The notes: generated by a model not told the origin, from the letters alone. Shown: positions 55,577 through 64,000, counted from the first letter of the stretch. The stretch: DNA of 64,000 nt from Methylohalobius crimeensis 10Ki (GCF_000421465.1 NZ_ATXB01000001.1:496001-560000), one strand, 5' to 3'. Made by a program: numbers and translations.

Positions 55577-58201
55577 TCAGTCGTCGAGGCGATAGCCGCG
55601 TACATTCCTTTCCAAGAACTCGTCGACCCGGGTGCCCAAGCTGACCAGCCCCTTGAGCTCCAGTTGGGCGAACACCGCGGTGTCCTCGTTGCGGTTCACG
55701 TCGCGGATGAAGCGCCGGCCGATCAGGCGCAGGCGCCAACAGCACGACTCCACTTCCACCCCGAGGAAGCTTTCCAGGGTGATCGCGTCGCGGAGCGAAT
55801 ATTGCCAGCGCCCCACCGCATGCAATCCTTGGTACAGCAGCCAGCGGAAGGAACCGTCCAGAATCTCCAGCTGATCGCGTCGGAAGCGGTAGCCGAAGTT
55901 GACGATGTAATCGTCGGTGTTTTTGTATTGCACCAGGGTTTCCCCTCGATCCAGGCGGTTTTCATAAGGGTCCCACTGCGCTGCGGAAAACCACGAGAAG
56001 GTATCCGTCGGCAACAGGTTCACTTCGGCGACGATGTTGGAGCCGCTGTCCGTTTCCGGTTCCTGCCCGGGGAAGGTCACGCGCCGGTCCTGGAAATAGT
56101 AGATCTGACCCAGACTGGCGCGCAAACGTTCCCGGCCGCTGTCGGATTCCAGCAGGCGCGAAGTGACGGCGACGGAAAGCTGATTGGCGTCGTTCAGGCG
56201 GTCGTGGCCGCTGAAACGGTTCTCGCGGAAGAGTTGATTGAAATTGAAGTCGAACACGGCGGTGTCGAACACCGGGATGTCGTCTTGATTGTCGTGTGGA
56301 ATATAGAGATAAAAGAGTCGCGGCTCCAGGGTCTGCAAGTAGTCCGGTCCCCAGGCTTTTTCCAGGAAAAGGCCCCCGTCCACCGAGGCTACCGGCAGGA
56401 TGCGGGAAATCTGATCGTTCTGGCCGGGAGATTGGCCCTGCAGCCAATATTGGGTGTAATCGAGGCCGATTTTGGGAACCAGGAAGGTGGCGGCGGTACG
56501 CCAGGGAATGCCGATGGTCGGACGCAAGTGCAGGCGTTGGCCGTCGACCCGTTCGTCCTGCTGAAAGTAGGAGAACTCGCTTTCCCAGCGCCCCACCGCC
56601 CAGGATGTCAGGCGCAGGTCCTTGGTCAACAGAAGTTGCGGTAGGCGCCGGTAGGGTTTGGCTTCATCCGGAATGTTGGGGTCGATGGTTTGCCAGTTTT
56701 CCAGTCGGCTCAGGAAATACCAGCCATTCCGGCGGTATTCCGCCCGTGCCTCGCTGCGGATTTGACGGTTGCTGGAGAGGGAGAGATTGTCCCCCAATTC
56801 GTTGATGTAATGGTTGTCGGAGACGTAGCGCAGATCGGCGAAGCTGGTCCAGTAGGGATTGAATCGCGTCTGGTTGAAGATGGCGACTTCCCCGCGGGTT
56901 TTTTTGCGTTGCTTATCGTAGGGCAAGAGTTCGCCGGCGAAAAAACCTCGGGTGTTGGGGGTTAGATAACGGAATTCCAGCCCGGCCATGAATCCCCGCT
57001 GCGATAGGACGCGCGGGGTGAAGGTCAGGTCGTAGTTGGGCGCCAGATTGAAGTAATAGGGGAGGGAAAAATCGATTCCGCTGGTATCCGAACGGCCGAA
57101 AGACGGGGGTAAAAAGCCGGTGATGCGGCGGTCGTCGATCGGATAACCGAAAAAGGGTGAATATAAGAACGGCACGTGCATGAATTCGAGCCACACGTGA
57201 TGACCGGCGGCCTTGCCGGTATCCCGATTGATGCGCAGGTCCTTGGCGTGCAGGACCCAATCCTCGGAGCCGATCGGGCACGTGGTATAGGCGACTTCGT
57301 GGTGGCGCGACAAGGCTTCGCTCTCGAAGCGGCTGCGGGCGGTGGTGCCGCGGGCCGGGGTGTTGCCAAGCACGAAATGGGTCCGGTCGAGCTTGGCCTT
57401 GTCGTGCTGCACATCCAGCCAGGCGCTGTCGCTGGCGAATACATAGCCGGCTTCTTCGTAAATCACGTTGCCCCAGGCGTTGAGGATCTGGGGATCGCGA
57501 TCGTAGGACAAGGCGTCGGACCAAAGTCGCTGCGGACCCCGTTCCGCTTTGACGTTGCCGGAGAAATACAATAGACCTTCGCCTAAGGATTGACTGAAAT
57601 CGGCCTCCAAATCCATAGGCAGACCGCGCCGGCTCGGGGCGGCTGCGAGTCCCGGCAGCGTGGCGTTGCGTCCCTGGCAATACGCCGGCCAGGGATCTTC
57701 CGGGAGGATTTGGGTGAGGCGCCAAAACATTTGTTCGTCCAGGGAGGAGAAGGTCGGGGACAATTCGTACCAGCCGCGCTGGCGACTCGCCACCAGCCGG
57801 GGTTTGCCCCCGGGGTCGGTGCCGATCAGTTTGCACCGCCAGTCGTCGCTTTCCGGATCGGATTCGCAGGTCCAGCCTTCCGAATCCGCTTGGCTCACTG
57901 CCGGCGGTGCCTGGGGCATTGCGGGCACTTGGCCGACGCGGATTTCAGGACCCGAGGCGGGTTCCGGCGCTGAAACGGCGGCGGTCTCGGATGGCGAAGG
58001 CGCTTCCCGAGGCAGGGGTTCGCTCACGGCGGGTTCGGTCGGTTGGGGCTTTTCCCCCTTGGTTACGCAGATCCATTCATCGCCCGAGAGACGGCAGTCC
58101 CACTCGGATACATTTGCGCCGGCGCCAATCTGAGGCAGAATGATCAGACAGGCCAGCAAAGCCAGCGGCAGGGTAAATCTCCCCGTAAGTTGGGACGGCA
58201 T
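55577..58201 (-). CDS. lptD: LPS-assembly outer-membrane protein LptD
   Basis: An 874-residue protein with a signal peptide (LALLACLIILPQIGAGA), an N-terminal jellyroll (OstA) from ~residue 200 (ADFSQSLGEGLLYFSGNVKA) and a C-terminal 26-strand barrel. It moves LPS to the outer leaflet together with LptE. The conserved adjacent cysteines appear as ESCCWRLRLIG near the end. The N-terminal extension has two W-x-C / W-x-C cysteine pairs (EWDCRLSGDEWICV and GWTCESDPESDDWRCK) separated by a Pro/Glu-rich linker. It is divergent from amgK across 79 nt. Confidence 0.95.
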   Translation of the reverse strand: MPSQLTGRFTLPLALLACLIILPQIGAGANVSEWDCRLSGDEWICVTKGEKPQPTEPAVSEPLPREAPSPSETAAVSAPEPASGPEIRVGQVPAMPQAPPAVSQADSEGWTCESDPESDDWRCKLIGTDPGGKPRLVASRQRGWYELSPTFSSLDEQMFWRLTQILPEDPWPAYCQGRNATLPGLAAAPSRRGLPMDLEADFSQSLGEGLLYFSGNVKAERGPQRLWSDALSYDRDPQILNAWGNVIYEEAGYVFASDSAWLDVQHDKAKLDRTHFVLGNTPARGTTARSRFESEALSRHHEVAYTTCPIGSEDWVLHAKDLRINRDTGKAAGHHVWLEFMHVPFLYSPFFGYPIDDRRITGFLPPSFGRSDTSGIDFSLPYYFNLAPNYDLTFTPRVLSQRGFMAGLEFRYLTPNTRGFFAGELLPYDKQRKKTRGEVAIFNQTRFNPYWTSFADLRYVSDNHYINELGDNLSLSSNRQIRSEARAEYRRNGWYFLSRLENWQTIDPNIPDEAKPYRRLPQLLLTKDLRLTSWAVGRWESEFSYFQQDERVDGQRLHLRPTIGIPWRTAATFLVPKIGLDYTQYWLQGQSPGQNDQISRILPVASVDGGLFLEKAWGPDYLQTLEPRLFYLYIPHDNQDDIPVFDTAVFDFNFNQLFRENRFSGHDRLNDANQLSVAVTSRLLESDSGRERLRASLGQIYYFQDRRVTFPGQEPETDSGSNIVAEVNLLPTDTFSWFSAAQWDPYENRLDRGETLVQYKNTDDYIVNFGYRFRRDQLEILDGSFRWLLYQGLHAVGRWQYSLRDAITLESFLGVEVESCCWRLRLIGRRFIRDVNRNEDTAVFAQLELKGLVSLGTRVDEFLERNVRGYRLDD

Positions 58202-58280
58202 CGTGGAATGATCGGTTTGGTCTTATTAGAGTTGCTGGAGACGGTTAGACGGTAGCGAAAAATGAAGTCGGCATTTTAAC

Positions 58281-59321
58281 ATGGAGAAAAGCAGGGTGAG
58301 ACCGGGGAATCGCGAGGCGGCGAGACGGGAAAACGGGGATGAGCGGACCCGAGAACTTCTGACCTGGATTCAGAGTGACTTGGAATTGGAGGTGAAATCT
58401 TGGGAACCGGTGGCGGGCGATGCCAGCGCACGCCGCTATTTTCGGGTACTGACGCCGGATCGGTCGTGGATCGTCATGGACGCGCCTTCGGACCGAACCC
58501 TCCCTCATTTCGTGGCGGTGGCGGCGCTGTTGCGGGATGCCGGGATACGGGTGCCGCAGATCCATGCCCGGCGGATCGACGAGGGTTTTTTGCTCCTGGA
58601 GGATTTCGGCGATACCACCTATTTTCGGGCGCTGGATCGAGATCGAGTGGAGAAGTTGTACGGCGATGCCCTGACCGCCCTGTTTCGTCTTCAGACTCGC
58701 ATCGACCCTGGCGATTGCGATCTCCCCCCCTATGACGACAGCTTGCTTCGGCGCGAATTGGAAATTTTTCGCGACTGGTTGTTGACGCGCTGGTTAAAGG
58801 TCAGCGTGCCTGAGGCAATCTGGCATTCCACCGTCGAAGGGCTGGTGGCCAGCGCCTTGGAGCAACCCCGGGTCTGCGTCCACCGGGACTATCACAGCCG
58901 CAATCTCATGGTGCTCCCCGGGCATGGTCCCGGTGTGCTGGATTTCCAGGATGCGGTGGTAGGGCCGGTGACCTACGATGTGGTATCCCTTCTGCGGGAC
59001 TGCTATCTGGCCTGGCCCGGCCCGCAAGTGGCGCGTTGGCGGGAGAACTACCGCCAGCGACTGGCGACCGCCGGGATCGATATTTCACCGCCGCAGTGGC
59101 GTCGCTGGTTCGATCGCATGGGCGCCCAGCGCCATCTCAAGGCGGCCGGCATATTTGCCCGTTTGTGGTTGCGCGACGGGCGGCCCGGCTATCTCAAGGA
59201 AATTCCCCGAACCCTCGACTATATCGTCGACGTGGGGCGCGAAGATAAAGAATTGCAGGCCTTGGGCGACTATTTGAACCGGGAGATACTGCCCCGAGTC
59301 GGGCAAAGGATAAGCCCATGA
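58281..59321 (+). CDS. amgK: N-acetylmuramate/N-acetylglucosamine kinase
   Basis: A 346-residue aminoglycoside-phosphotransferase-fold kinase for cell-wall recycling; it phosphorylates the anomeric carbon of MurNAc. It retains the catalytic HRDYHSRNLMVL (Brenner-type) and DFQDAVVGPVTYDVVSLLRD metal-binding motif. ATG 58281 gives a charged ~20-residue lead before the kinase domain; no internal in-frame start is better. It overlaps murU by 4 nt; the pair is divergent from lptD, as in Pseudomonas. Confidence 0.9.
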   Translation: MEKSRVRPGNREAARRENGDERTRELLTWIQSDLELEVKSWEPVAGDASARRYFRVLTPDRSWIVMDAPSDRTLPHFVAVAALLRDAGIRVPQIHARRIDEGFLLLEDFGDTTYFRALDRDRVEKLYGDALTALFRLQTRIDPGDCDLPPYDDSLLRRELEIFRDWLLTRWLKVSVPEAIWHSTVEGLVASALEQPRVCVHRDYHSRNLMVLPGHGPGVLDFQDAVVGPVTYDVVSLLRDCYLAWPGPQVARWRENYRQRLATAGIDISPPQWRRWFDRMGAQRHLKAAGIFARLWLRDGRPGYLKEIPRTLDYIVDVGREDKELQALGDYLNREILPRVGQRISP

Positions 59322-59998
59322 AAGCGATGATTCTGGCCGCCGGCCGCGGCGAGCGACTGCGGCCCTTGACCGATACGACTCCCAAACCGCTTCTCGAAGC
59401 GGGGGGCAGACCCCTGATCGTGCGCATGATCGAGCAGTTGGTCGCGGCCGGGATGACGGATCTGGTGATCAACCTGGGATACCGGGGCCGTCAGATTCAG
59501 GAAACCTTGGGAGGAGGCGATGCCTGGGGGGCGCGCATCGTCTATTCCCGTGAACCCGAAGCCGCGCTCGACACGGGGGGCGGTATCTTCAAAGCGCTTC
59601 CCCATTTGAGCGATCCCTGCCTGGTGGTGAACGGCGATGTGGCCACGGATTTTCCTTTCGCCGAACTGCCTCGGAATCCGCGCGGTCTGGCGCATTTGGT
59701 GCTGGTGCCCAATCCGCCGCATCATCCCGGCGGCGATTTCGCCCTGCGGGAAGGACGCGTGCTTCCCTCGGGTGTTTCCGAACCGACCTATACCTTTAGC
59801 GGAATCGGGATTTACAGCCACGCGCTTTTTTGCCATTGTCGACCGGGGCGTTTTGCCCTGGCGCCTTTGCTTCGTCGGGGGATTGCGGAAGGAAGCGTGA
59901 GTGGGCAATTGTATCGCGGATTTTGGAGCGATATCGGGACGCCGGAAAGATTGAAGGCATGGGATCGTGAATTAAAACGACGAGGAGGAGAACCATGA
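59318..59998 (+). CDS. murU: N-acetylmuramate 1-phosphate uridylyltransferase
   Basis: A 226-residue nucleotidyltransferase converting MurNAc-1-P to UDP-MurNAc. It has the pyrophosphorylase signature LAAGRGERLRPLTDTTPKPL, then VNGDVATDF and SGIGIYS; it lacks the C-terminal acetyltransferase domain of GlmU. Together with amgK it forms the fosfomycin-tolerant recycling branch known from Pseudomonas. Confidence 0.92.
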   Translation: MKAMILAAGRGERLRPLTDTTPKPLLEAGGRPLIVRMIEQLVAAGMTDLVINLGYRGRQIQETLGGGDAWGARIVYSREPEAALDTGGGIFKALPHLSDPCLVVNGDVATDFPFAELPRNPRGLAHLVLVPNPPHHPGGDFALREGRVLPSGVSEPTYTFSGIGIYSHALFCHCRPGRFALAPLLRRGIAEGSVSGQLYRGFWSDIGTPERLKAWDRELKRRGGEP

Positions 59999-60369
59999 GC
60001 CAACCGATTGAAGAAACCGAGACCCGGCAGGTCGAGGCACTTAAAAAGTGGGCGACGATCGGCTATGCCCTACAGGCGGTGTCGTTTATTGTCGGGATCA
60101 GTTATATCGCCGCGCTGATCGTCGCCTACCTCAAGCTCCCCGAGGCGCGCGGCACTTGGCTGGAGTCCCATTATCTCTGGCAGATCCGGACTTTTTGGTA
60201 CAGCCTGCTGTGGGGTGTCCTGGGGGGCATCTCCCTGATGTGGCTGGCGGGCTATATGATCCTGATCGCGGATATGATCTGGATGGTGTATCGGATCGTG
60301 GTGGGGTGGGTACGCTTGAGCGAGAATAAATCGGCGTATATTCAATCGCCGCCGGTCGGGGGGAGTTAA
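59995..60369 (+). CDS. Small membrane protein (DUF4870-like)
   Basis: A 124-residue protein with three hydrophobic segments (IGYALQAVSFIVGISYIAAL, YSLLWGVLGGISLMWLAG, MILIADMIWMVYRIVVGW). It resembles small DUF4870-type membrane proteins; assignment is from memory. Its start overlaps the murU stop by 4 nt (ATGA), so it is cotranscribed with the recycling genes. No role in recycling is known. Confidence 0.7.
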   Translation: MSQPIEETETRQVEALKKWATIGYALQAVSFIVGISYIAALIVAYLKLPEARGTWLESHYLWQIRTFWYSLLWGVLGGISLMWLAGYMILIADMIWMVYRIVVGWVRLSENKSAYIQSPPVGGS

Positions 60370-60382
60370 TTCTGCCGGAATC

Positions 60383-60426
60383 GGTGGATGCGCTGCGCTT
60401 AAGAGGTTAAGCGCAGCGCATCCACC
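60383..60426. terminator. Perfect 20-bp hairpin between convergent genes
   Basis: Bases 60383-60402 and 60407-60426 are perfectly complementary 20-mers (left arm begins GGTGGATGCGCTGC) with a GAGG loop. Located between convergent genes, it can terminate transcription in both directions; a short AAAA follows on the plus side. It is longer than most terminators and may be a repeat element. Confidence 0.65.
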
Positions 60427-60438
60427 AAAACTGAACGC

Positions 60439-61077
60439 CTAGTCGATCCGGGCCTCCAGCTGATAAATGTTGGGGATCTGCTCCGGCGCGCTGATGCAGA
60501 CGTCCAAATCCTTGAGCAGACCATCTTTGATGTCGTAAATCCAGCCGTGTACGGCCAGCGTCTGATTCCGTCGCCAAGCATTCTGGACGATGCTGGTGTG
60601 ACACACGTTGGCGACTTGCTGGATCACGTTCAATTCGCACAGTCGGTCGGCTCTCCGCTCCTCGGGTTCGTCTTCCAGAAGTTGGAGGTTATGGTGATAG
60701 GTATCCTTGATGAAGCGCAGCCAGTTGTCGATCAATCCGTGGGAGCCGCATTGCATCGCCGCGAGCACCCCGCCGCAACCGTAGTGGCCGCAAACGATCA
60801 CGTGCTTGACCTTGAGGACTTCCACCGCGTACTGGAGGACCGACAGCAGATTCATATCGCTGTGAATTACCAGATTGGCCACGTTGCGGTGCACGAACAA
60901 CTCTCCCGGCAGCAGACCCACCACCTCGTTGGCCGGAATTCGGCTGTCGGAACACCCGATCCACAGGTACTCGGGCGATTGTCCCCGGGATAATCGCTGG
61001 AAGAATCCGGGATTTTCCTTCTCGATGGTTTTCACCCAGCGGCGGTTATTGTCGAACAAATGTTGCAGTAAACGCAT
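60439..61077 (-). CDS. can: Beta-class carbonic anhydrase
   Basis: A 212-residue zinc enzyme interconverting CO2 and bicarbonate. Zinc and catalytic residues match E. coli Can: C42, D44, R46 (CSDSRIPANEVVGL) and H98, C101 (HYGCGGV). Ribosome site GAGGAG lies 8 nt upstream. It follows the SulP transporter by 21 nt, so the two are probably one operon. Confidence 0.95.
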   Translation of the reverse strand: MRLLQHLFDNNRRWVKTIEKENPGFFQRLSRGQSPEYLWIGCSDSRIPANEVVGLLPGELFVHRNVANLVIHSDMNLLSVLQYAVEVLKVKHVIVCGHYGCGGVLAAMQCGSHGLIDNWLRFIKDTYHHNLQLLEDEPEERRADRLCELNVIQQVANVCHTSIVQNAWRRNQTLAVHGWIYDIKDGLLKDLDVCISAPEQIPNIYQLEARID

Positions 61078-61098
61078 GGATCGTCTCCTCAGGTCCGA

Positions 61099-62718
61099 TT
61101 ATCGAATGGCGGCTTTCGGTACATTGGATGCTACGCCGGTTACCGGCGGGGTATGGGGAGGAAGGCTTCCCTCGATGGGAAGGCCGATCAAGGTCAAGTG
61201 AATATTCTTGAACTTGGCCTCGCTTTTGAAGTTATCGAGGATCTCCAATACATCGTGGTCGATGTAGCGGGCGTTGGAGCCGTCGATGATGACTTTCTTG
61301 TACGGAGGAATGCGGTTCAATTCCTTGAGCAGGTTGGCCTTGTTCAAAAATGTGACCTGCTCGGCAAGGGTGATCTGGACGCGGTGATCGGCTTCCTCCT
61401 CGTGACGGTAGTAATCGATTTTGAAGTTTTCCAGGAGCAGGAAGAAAATCGCAGTCGCCATGCCGATGCCGACCCCGATCAGCAAATCGGTGAACACCAG
61501 GCCGGCGATGGTCACCATGAAAGGAATGAACTGATACCAGCCGTCCCGATACATGCGCGTGAACAATTGGGGCTTGGCCAGTTTGTAGCCCACCAGCAGC
61601 AGGATCGCCGCCAGGCTGGCCAGAGGAATCCTATTCAACAGGAAGGGAAAGAAAAAAGCGCTGACCAACAGAAAGGTACCGTGGACCATCGTCGCCATTT
61701 TGGTTCTGCCCCCGGCTTGAATATTGGCCGAGCTTCGCACGATCACCTGGGTAATGGGGAGGCCGCCGATCAGGCCGGATGCCATATTGCCGGCACCCTG
61801 GGCGATGAGTTCGAGATTGGTGGGGGTGACGCGTTTATGGGGGTCGAGCTTGTCCACCGCCTCCACCGAAAGCAGGGTCTCCAGGCTCGCCACCACGGCC
61901 ACGATGACGCCCAGGGTAAAGATATGCGGATCGGTCACGGAGGTCAGGTCGGGGAAAGTAAAAAATTGCGGCAACTGACTCAAATCGTCCAGAACCGGCA
62001 GGGATACCAAATGTTCGCTGCGCACCGCCAGTTCAGGTGCGTACTGGTTGAAGGCCCAATTGACCACCGCCCCGGCGATCACCGCCATCAGGGGTCCGGG
62101 GAGCCACTGAAAAAGCTTTTGCCGTTTGAAGAACGGCATCTCCCAGGCGATCAAAATTGCCAAGCAAATGGCGCCGATCAGGGTGGCGCCCAGGTGGAAT
62201 GCACCCAGCATGTCCACCAAGGCAGACAAGGTGGTCTCGCCGCCGGGTTCCACGAAAGCAGTATCTCCTTCCCAATCGGTGTCGTAACCCACCAGGTGGG
62301 GAATTTGCTTGAGGGCGATGATGATTCCGATGCCCGACAGCATGCCGGTGATGACCGAGGAGGGAAAGTAATAACCGATGATGCCGGCGCGGAGAAAGCC
62401 GAGGGCAATTTGCAACATGCCGCCCAGGACCACGGCCGTCAAGAAAGCTTCGAATCCTATCTGTCCGACCGCCTCGAAGACGATCACCGCCAACCCCGCC
62501 GCGGGACCCGAGACCCCCAGCGGCGAACGGCTGAGCAAGGGGATGATCAGGCCGCCGATGATACCGGCGATGATGCCGGAAGACAGGGGCGCGCCCGAGG
62601 CCAGGGCGATTCCCAGGCAAAGCGGCACCGCCACCAGAAAAACCACCAATCCGGCGGGAAGGTCGTAACGCAAATTACGCCAAATTTTTAAATCGTCGTT
62701 GCGTTGCTGTGCTGGCAT
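61099..62718 (-). CDS. SulP-family anion transporter with STAS domain, candidate bicarbonate uptake
   Basis: A 539-residue SLC26/SulP transporter with ~12-14 TM segments from residue 20 to ~425 (for example LLSRSPLGVSGPAAGLAVIV and ASLETLLSVEAVDKLDPHKR), and a C-terminal STAS domain (KVIIDGSNARYIDHDVLEIL). SulP proteins carry sulfate, bicarbonate or dicarboxylates. The carbonic-anhydrase gene downstream favours bicarbonate. AAGGAGG lies 7 nt before the ATG. It is divergent from a LysR regulator gene. Confidence 0.85.
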   Translation of the reverse strand: MPAQQRNDDLKIWRNLRYDLPAGLVVFLVAVPLCLGIALASGAPLSSGIIAGIIGGLIIPLLSRSPLGVSGPAAGLAVIVFEAVGQIGFEAFLTAVVLGGMLQIALGFLRAGIIGYYFPSSVITGMLSGIGIIIALKQIPHLVGYDTDWEGDTAFVEPGGETTLSALVDMLGAFHLGATLIGAICLAILIAWEMPFFKRQKLFQWLPGPLMAVIAGAVVNWAFNQYAPELAVRSEHLVSLPVLDDLSQLPQFFTFPDLTSVTDPHIFTLGVIVAVVASLETLLSVEAVDKLDPHKRVTPTNLELIAQGAGNMASGLIGGLPITQVIVRSSANIQAGGRTKMATMVHGTFLLVSAFFFPFLLNRIPLASLAAILLLVGYKLAKPQLFTRMYRDGWYQFIPFMVTIAGLVFTDLLIGVGIGMATAIFFLLLENFKIDYYRHEEEADHRVQITLAEQVTFLNKANLLKELNRIPPYKKVIIDGSNARYIDHDVLEILDNFKSEAKFKNIHLTLIGLPIEGSLPPHTPPVTGVASNVPKAAIR

Positions 62719-62778
62719 CGCTTTCCTCCTTACGTTGTGGCCATACCGGCTATCTCCAATTTTGCTTAGAATAACCGC

Positions 62779-62802
62779 TTCGATGCATTAAAATAATTCG
62801 AA
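62779..62802. promoter_or_regulatory. Inverted repeat in the divergent sulP-lysR gap
   Basis: TTCGA (62779-62783) and TCGAA (62798-62802) form a dyad with a 14-nt AT-rich spacer in the 119-nt gap. Size and place suit a LysR-type operator between its own gene and the target operon, but the arms are short. Confidence 0.3.
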
Positions 62803-62837
62803 ATTTCCAGCTAACCTTTCTATTTTTACGAAGTATC

Positions 62838-63743
62838 GTGTCGATACCATTCAATTACAAGCATTTGTACTATTTTTGGGCGACCGCTCACGAGGGAAGC
62901 CTGACCGCCGCCGCCCAGCGTCTGCATCTCACCCCGCAGACCATCTGCGGTCAGCTTCAAGCCTTGGAGGAACGCCTCAACGCCGAATTGTTTCGGCGCC
63001 AAGGAAGGAATCTGGTGTTGACCGAAATGGGAAAGACCGTCTGGCGTTACGCCGATGAAATTTTTTCCCTGGGGCGGGAATTGGCCGAGGAAGTCCATCG
63101 GCAAACGGTGGCGCATCAACAGCACTTCGTCGTCGGCTTGACCGAATTCTTGCCCAAACTCATTGCTTATCAATTATTACGGCCGGTTTACACTTTATCG
63201 GAGGAACTGAGAATCCATTGTCATGAGGATCGGCTGGAGAAGCTGTTGGGTGATTTGGCCGCTCATAAATTGGATTTGGTGTTGAGTGACCGGTCTTTGC
63301 CGGAGGATGCGCCGGTGAGGGCCTGTGATCGCTTATTGGGCAAGAGCGGGGTGAGTTTTTTCTCCGCTCCGGAGTTGGCCGATGTGTATGCCCGGGATTT
63401 CCCCCCCGGTTTGGACGGCGCGCCCATGTTGATGATGGCGCCCGATACCCCGCTGCGGGGACATCTCCAGCAATGGTTCGAGGAGCTGGGCGTGCAGCCC
63501 CGGGTGGTGGGGGAGTTCGACGACAGCGCGTTGCTCAAAGTTTTCGGTCAGGCCGGCGTGGGTATTTTCTGTGCTCCCACGATCTTGGAAAAGGAGATCG
63601 TCGCTCAATATCAGGTTAAGGTGATCGGCCGCACTGACCAAGTGAGGGTGCATTTTTATGCCATTTATCACGAACGGCGCTCGGATCATCCGGCGGTGTT
63701 GGCCATTTGCCGAGAGCAGCTGGAAGGCGAGCTGCGTTTTTAG
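62838..63743 (+). CDS. LysR-family regulator, NhaR-like
   Basis: A 301-residue LysR-type regulator. The N-terminal HTH (FNYKHLYYFWATAHEGSLTA, then AAQRLHLTPQTICGQLQALE) closely follows the NhaR pattern; the C-terminal effector domain runs from ~residue 90. NhaR responds to Na+ in enterics. Here the gene is divergent from the SulP-carbonic anhydrase operon, which it may control, possibly in response to salt or inorganic carbon. Start is GTG 62838 with a weak ribosome site. Confidence 0.85.
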   Translation: MSIPFNYKHLYYFWATAHEGSLTAAAQRLHLTPQTICGQLQALEERLNAELFRRQGRNLVLTEMGKTVWRYADEIFSLGRELAEEVHRQTVAHQQHFVVGLTEFLPKLIAYQLLRPVYTLSEELRIHCHEDRLEKLLGDLAAHKLDLVLSDRSLPEDAPVRACDRLLGKSGVSFFSAPELADVYARDFPPGLDGAPMLMMAPDTPLRGHLQQWFEELGVQPRVVGEFDDSALLKVFGQAGVGIFCAPTILEKEIVAQYQVKVIGRTDQVRVHFYAIYHERRSDHPAVLAICREQLEGELRF

Positions 63744-63824
63744 GAGGCTTGATAGGCGAATAATTCACCGAGCGCCGGATTGATTATTGACCTCCGGATT
63801 GCCGCATGCTGCCGTGAAGATGAT

Positions 63825-64000
63825 TCAGGGGTGTTCTTCGGCCTCTTCGCCGATCTGCCATAATTCTTCAGAAACTTCAATGATCTTGCCCGTGGCCGCG
63901 TCGACTTCGACCTTGGTTTCACGCCCCGATTCGTCGGCGATGTCGATCTCATAGGACGCATCGCCATTGGACTCGATCTCGTATTCGATCTCCCGGACGG
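63825..64000 (-). CDS. PepSY-domain protein, 3' part only
   Basis: The minus strand is open from the right edge to a TGA at 63825-63827. It reads [20 protein letters not shown], then [20 protein letters not shown] and an acidic end EEAEEHP. This is the PepSY pattern (strand, then V-D-A-x-T-G-K-I). PepSY domains are found in periplasmic proteins and protease inhibitors or metal-binding relatives. The 5' end, including any signal peptide, is outside the window. Confidence 0.75.
   Translation of the reverse strand, partial: VREIEYEIESNGDASYEIDIADESGRETKVEVDAATGKIIEVSEELWQIGEEAEEHP

Noticed and set aside
61153-62691. Long plus-strand open frame (512 codons) opposite the SulP gene
   Set aside because: Shadow of the transporter; His/Gln/Gly/Asp rich with no domain, whereas the minus frame has a full SulP-STAS protein and a ribosome site.

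Overview
The window looks like the chromosome of a GC-rich gammaproteobacterial methylotroph, most likely a methanotroph of the order Methylococcales. Two tandem genes of the methylene-tetrahydromethanopterin dehydrogenase (MtdB) family point to H4MPT-linked C1 oxidation. Gene order elsewhere is classically gammaproteobacterial: hfq-hflX-hflK-hflC-hisZ-purA, miaB-ybeZ-ybeY-ybeX-lnt and lptD-surA-pdxA-rsmA. A sucrose-synthesis operon suggests osmotic adaptation. The genus is not assigned. No tRNA, rRNA, CRISPR array, transposase or prophage gene was seen.

Layout. 1-1.7 kb: the end of a SPOR-domain protein and a membrane fatty-acid desaturase. 2.0-7.5 kb: a tightly overlapping sucrose operon (fructokinase, fused sucrose-phosphate synthase/phosphatase, sucrose synthase). 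7.5-13.8 kb: a heavy-metal RND efflux operon (small secreted protein, outer-membrane channel, adaptor, pump, DUF3240 protein) behind a recognisable promoter. 14-16.3 kb: malate dehydrogenase, cytochrome c4 and a VTT-family membrane protein. 16.3-16.7 kb: two palindromic repeat elements. 16.7-19.5 kb (-): hslR-xseA-M23 peptidase. 19.6-21.8 kb: a small membrane protein and a double-RCK potassium channel behind a hairpin-rich leader. 21.9-29.4 kb: ispH (-), then hfq-hflX-hflK-hflC-hisZ-purA. 29.6-31.3 kb: a di-haem peroxidase and a methyltransferase. 31.6-36.9 kb: miaB-ybeZ-ybeY-ybeX-lnt. 37.1-39.9 kb: two mtdB-family genes (-) divergent from a RibD-like reductase. 39.9-43.6 kb: a lipoprotein, a duplicated membrane protein, an O-methyltransferase, and HIT, rdgB and rph. 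43.7-47.2 kb (-): a glycosyltransferase and a six-hairpin glycosidase-like protein. 47.8-50.2 kb (-): a GreB-like factor coupled to an HTTM-DCC fusion. 50.4-52.4 kb: NfeD-like, Hsp20, gloA and a lipoprotein. 52.5-58.2 kb (-): lptD-surA-pdxA-rsmA. 58.3-60.4 kb: amgK-murU and a membrane protein. 60.4-63.7 kb: carbonic anhydrase and a SulP transporter (-) divergent from a LysR regulator. The 3' part of a PepSY-domain gene closes the window.

How the genes work together. The sucrose operon holds synthesis and reversible-cleavage enzymes plus a kinase for the released fructose, so it can make, store and recycle a compatible solute. The Mtd pair would oxidise methylene-H4MPT in formaldehyde oxidation. 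The SulP transporter with carbonic anhydrase forms a plausible bicarbonate-supply module. Many neighbouring genes overlap by 1-8 nt, which indicates translational coupling. At least two families of palindromic repeats sit in intergenic gaps, and a 15-nt piece of one repeat core also occurs in the ribosome-binding hairpin of the potassium-channel operon.
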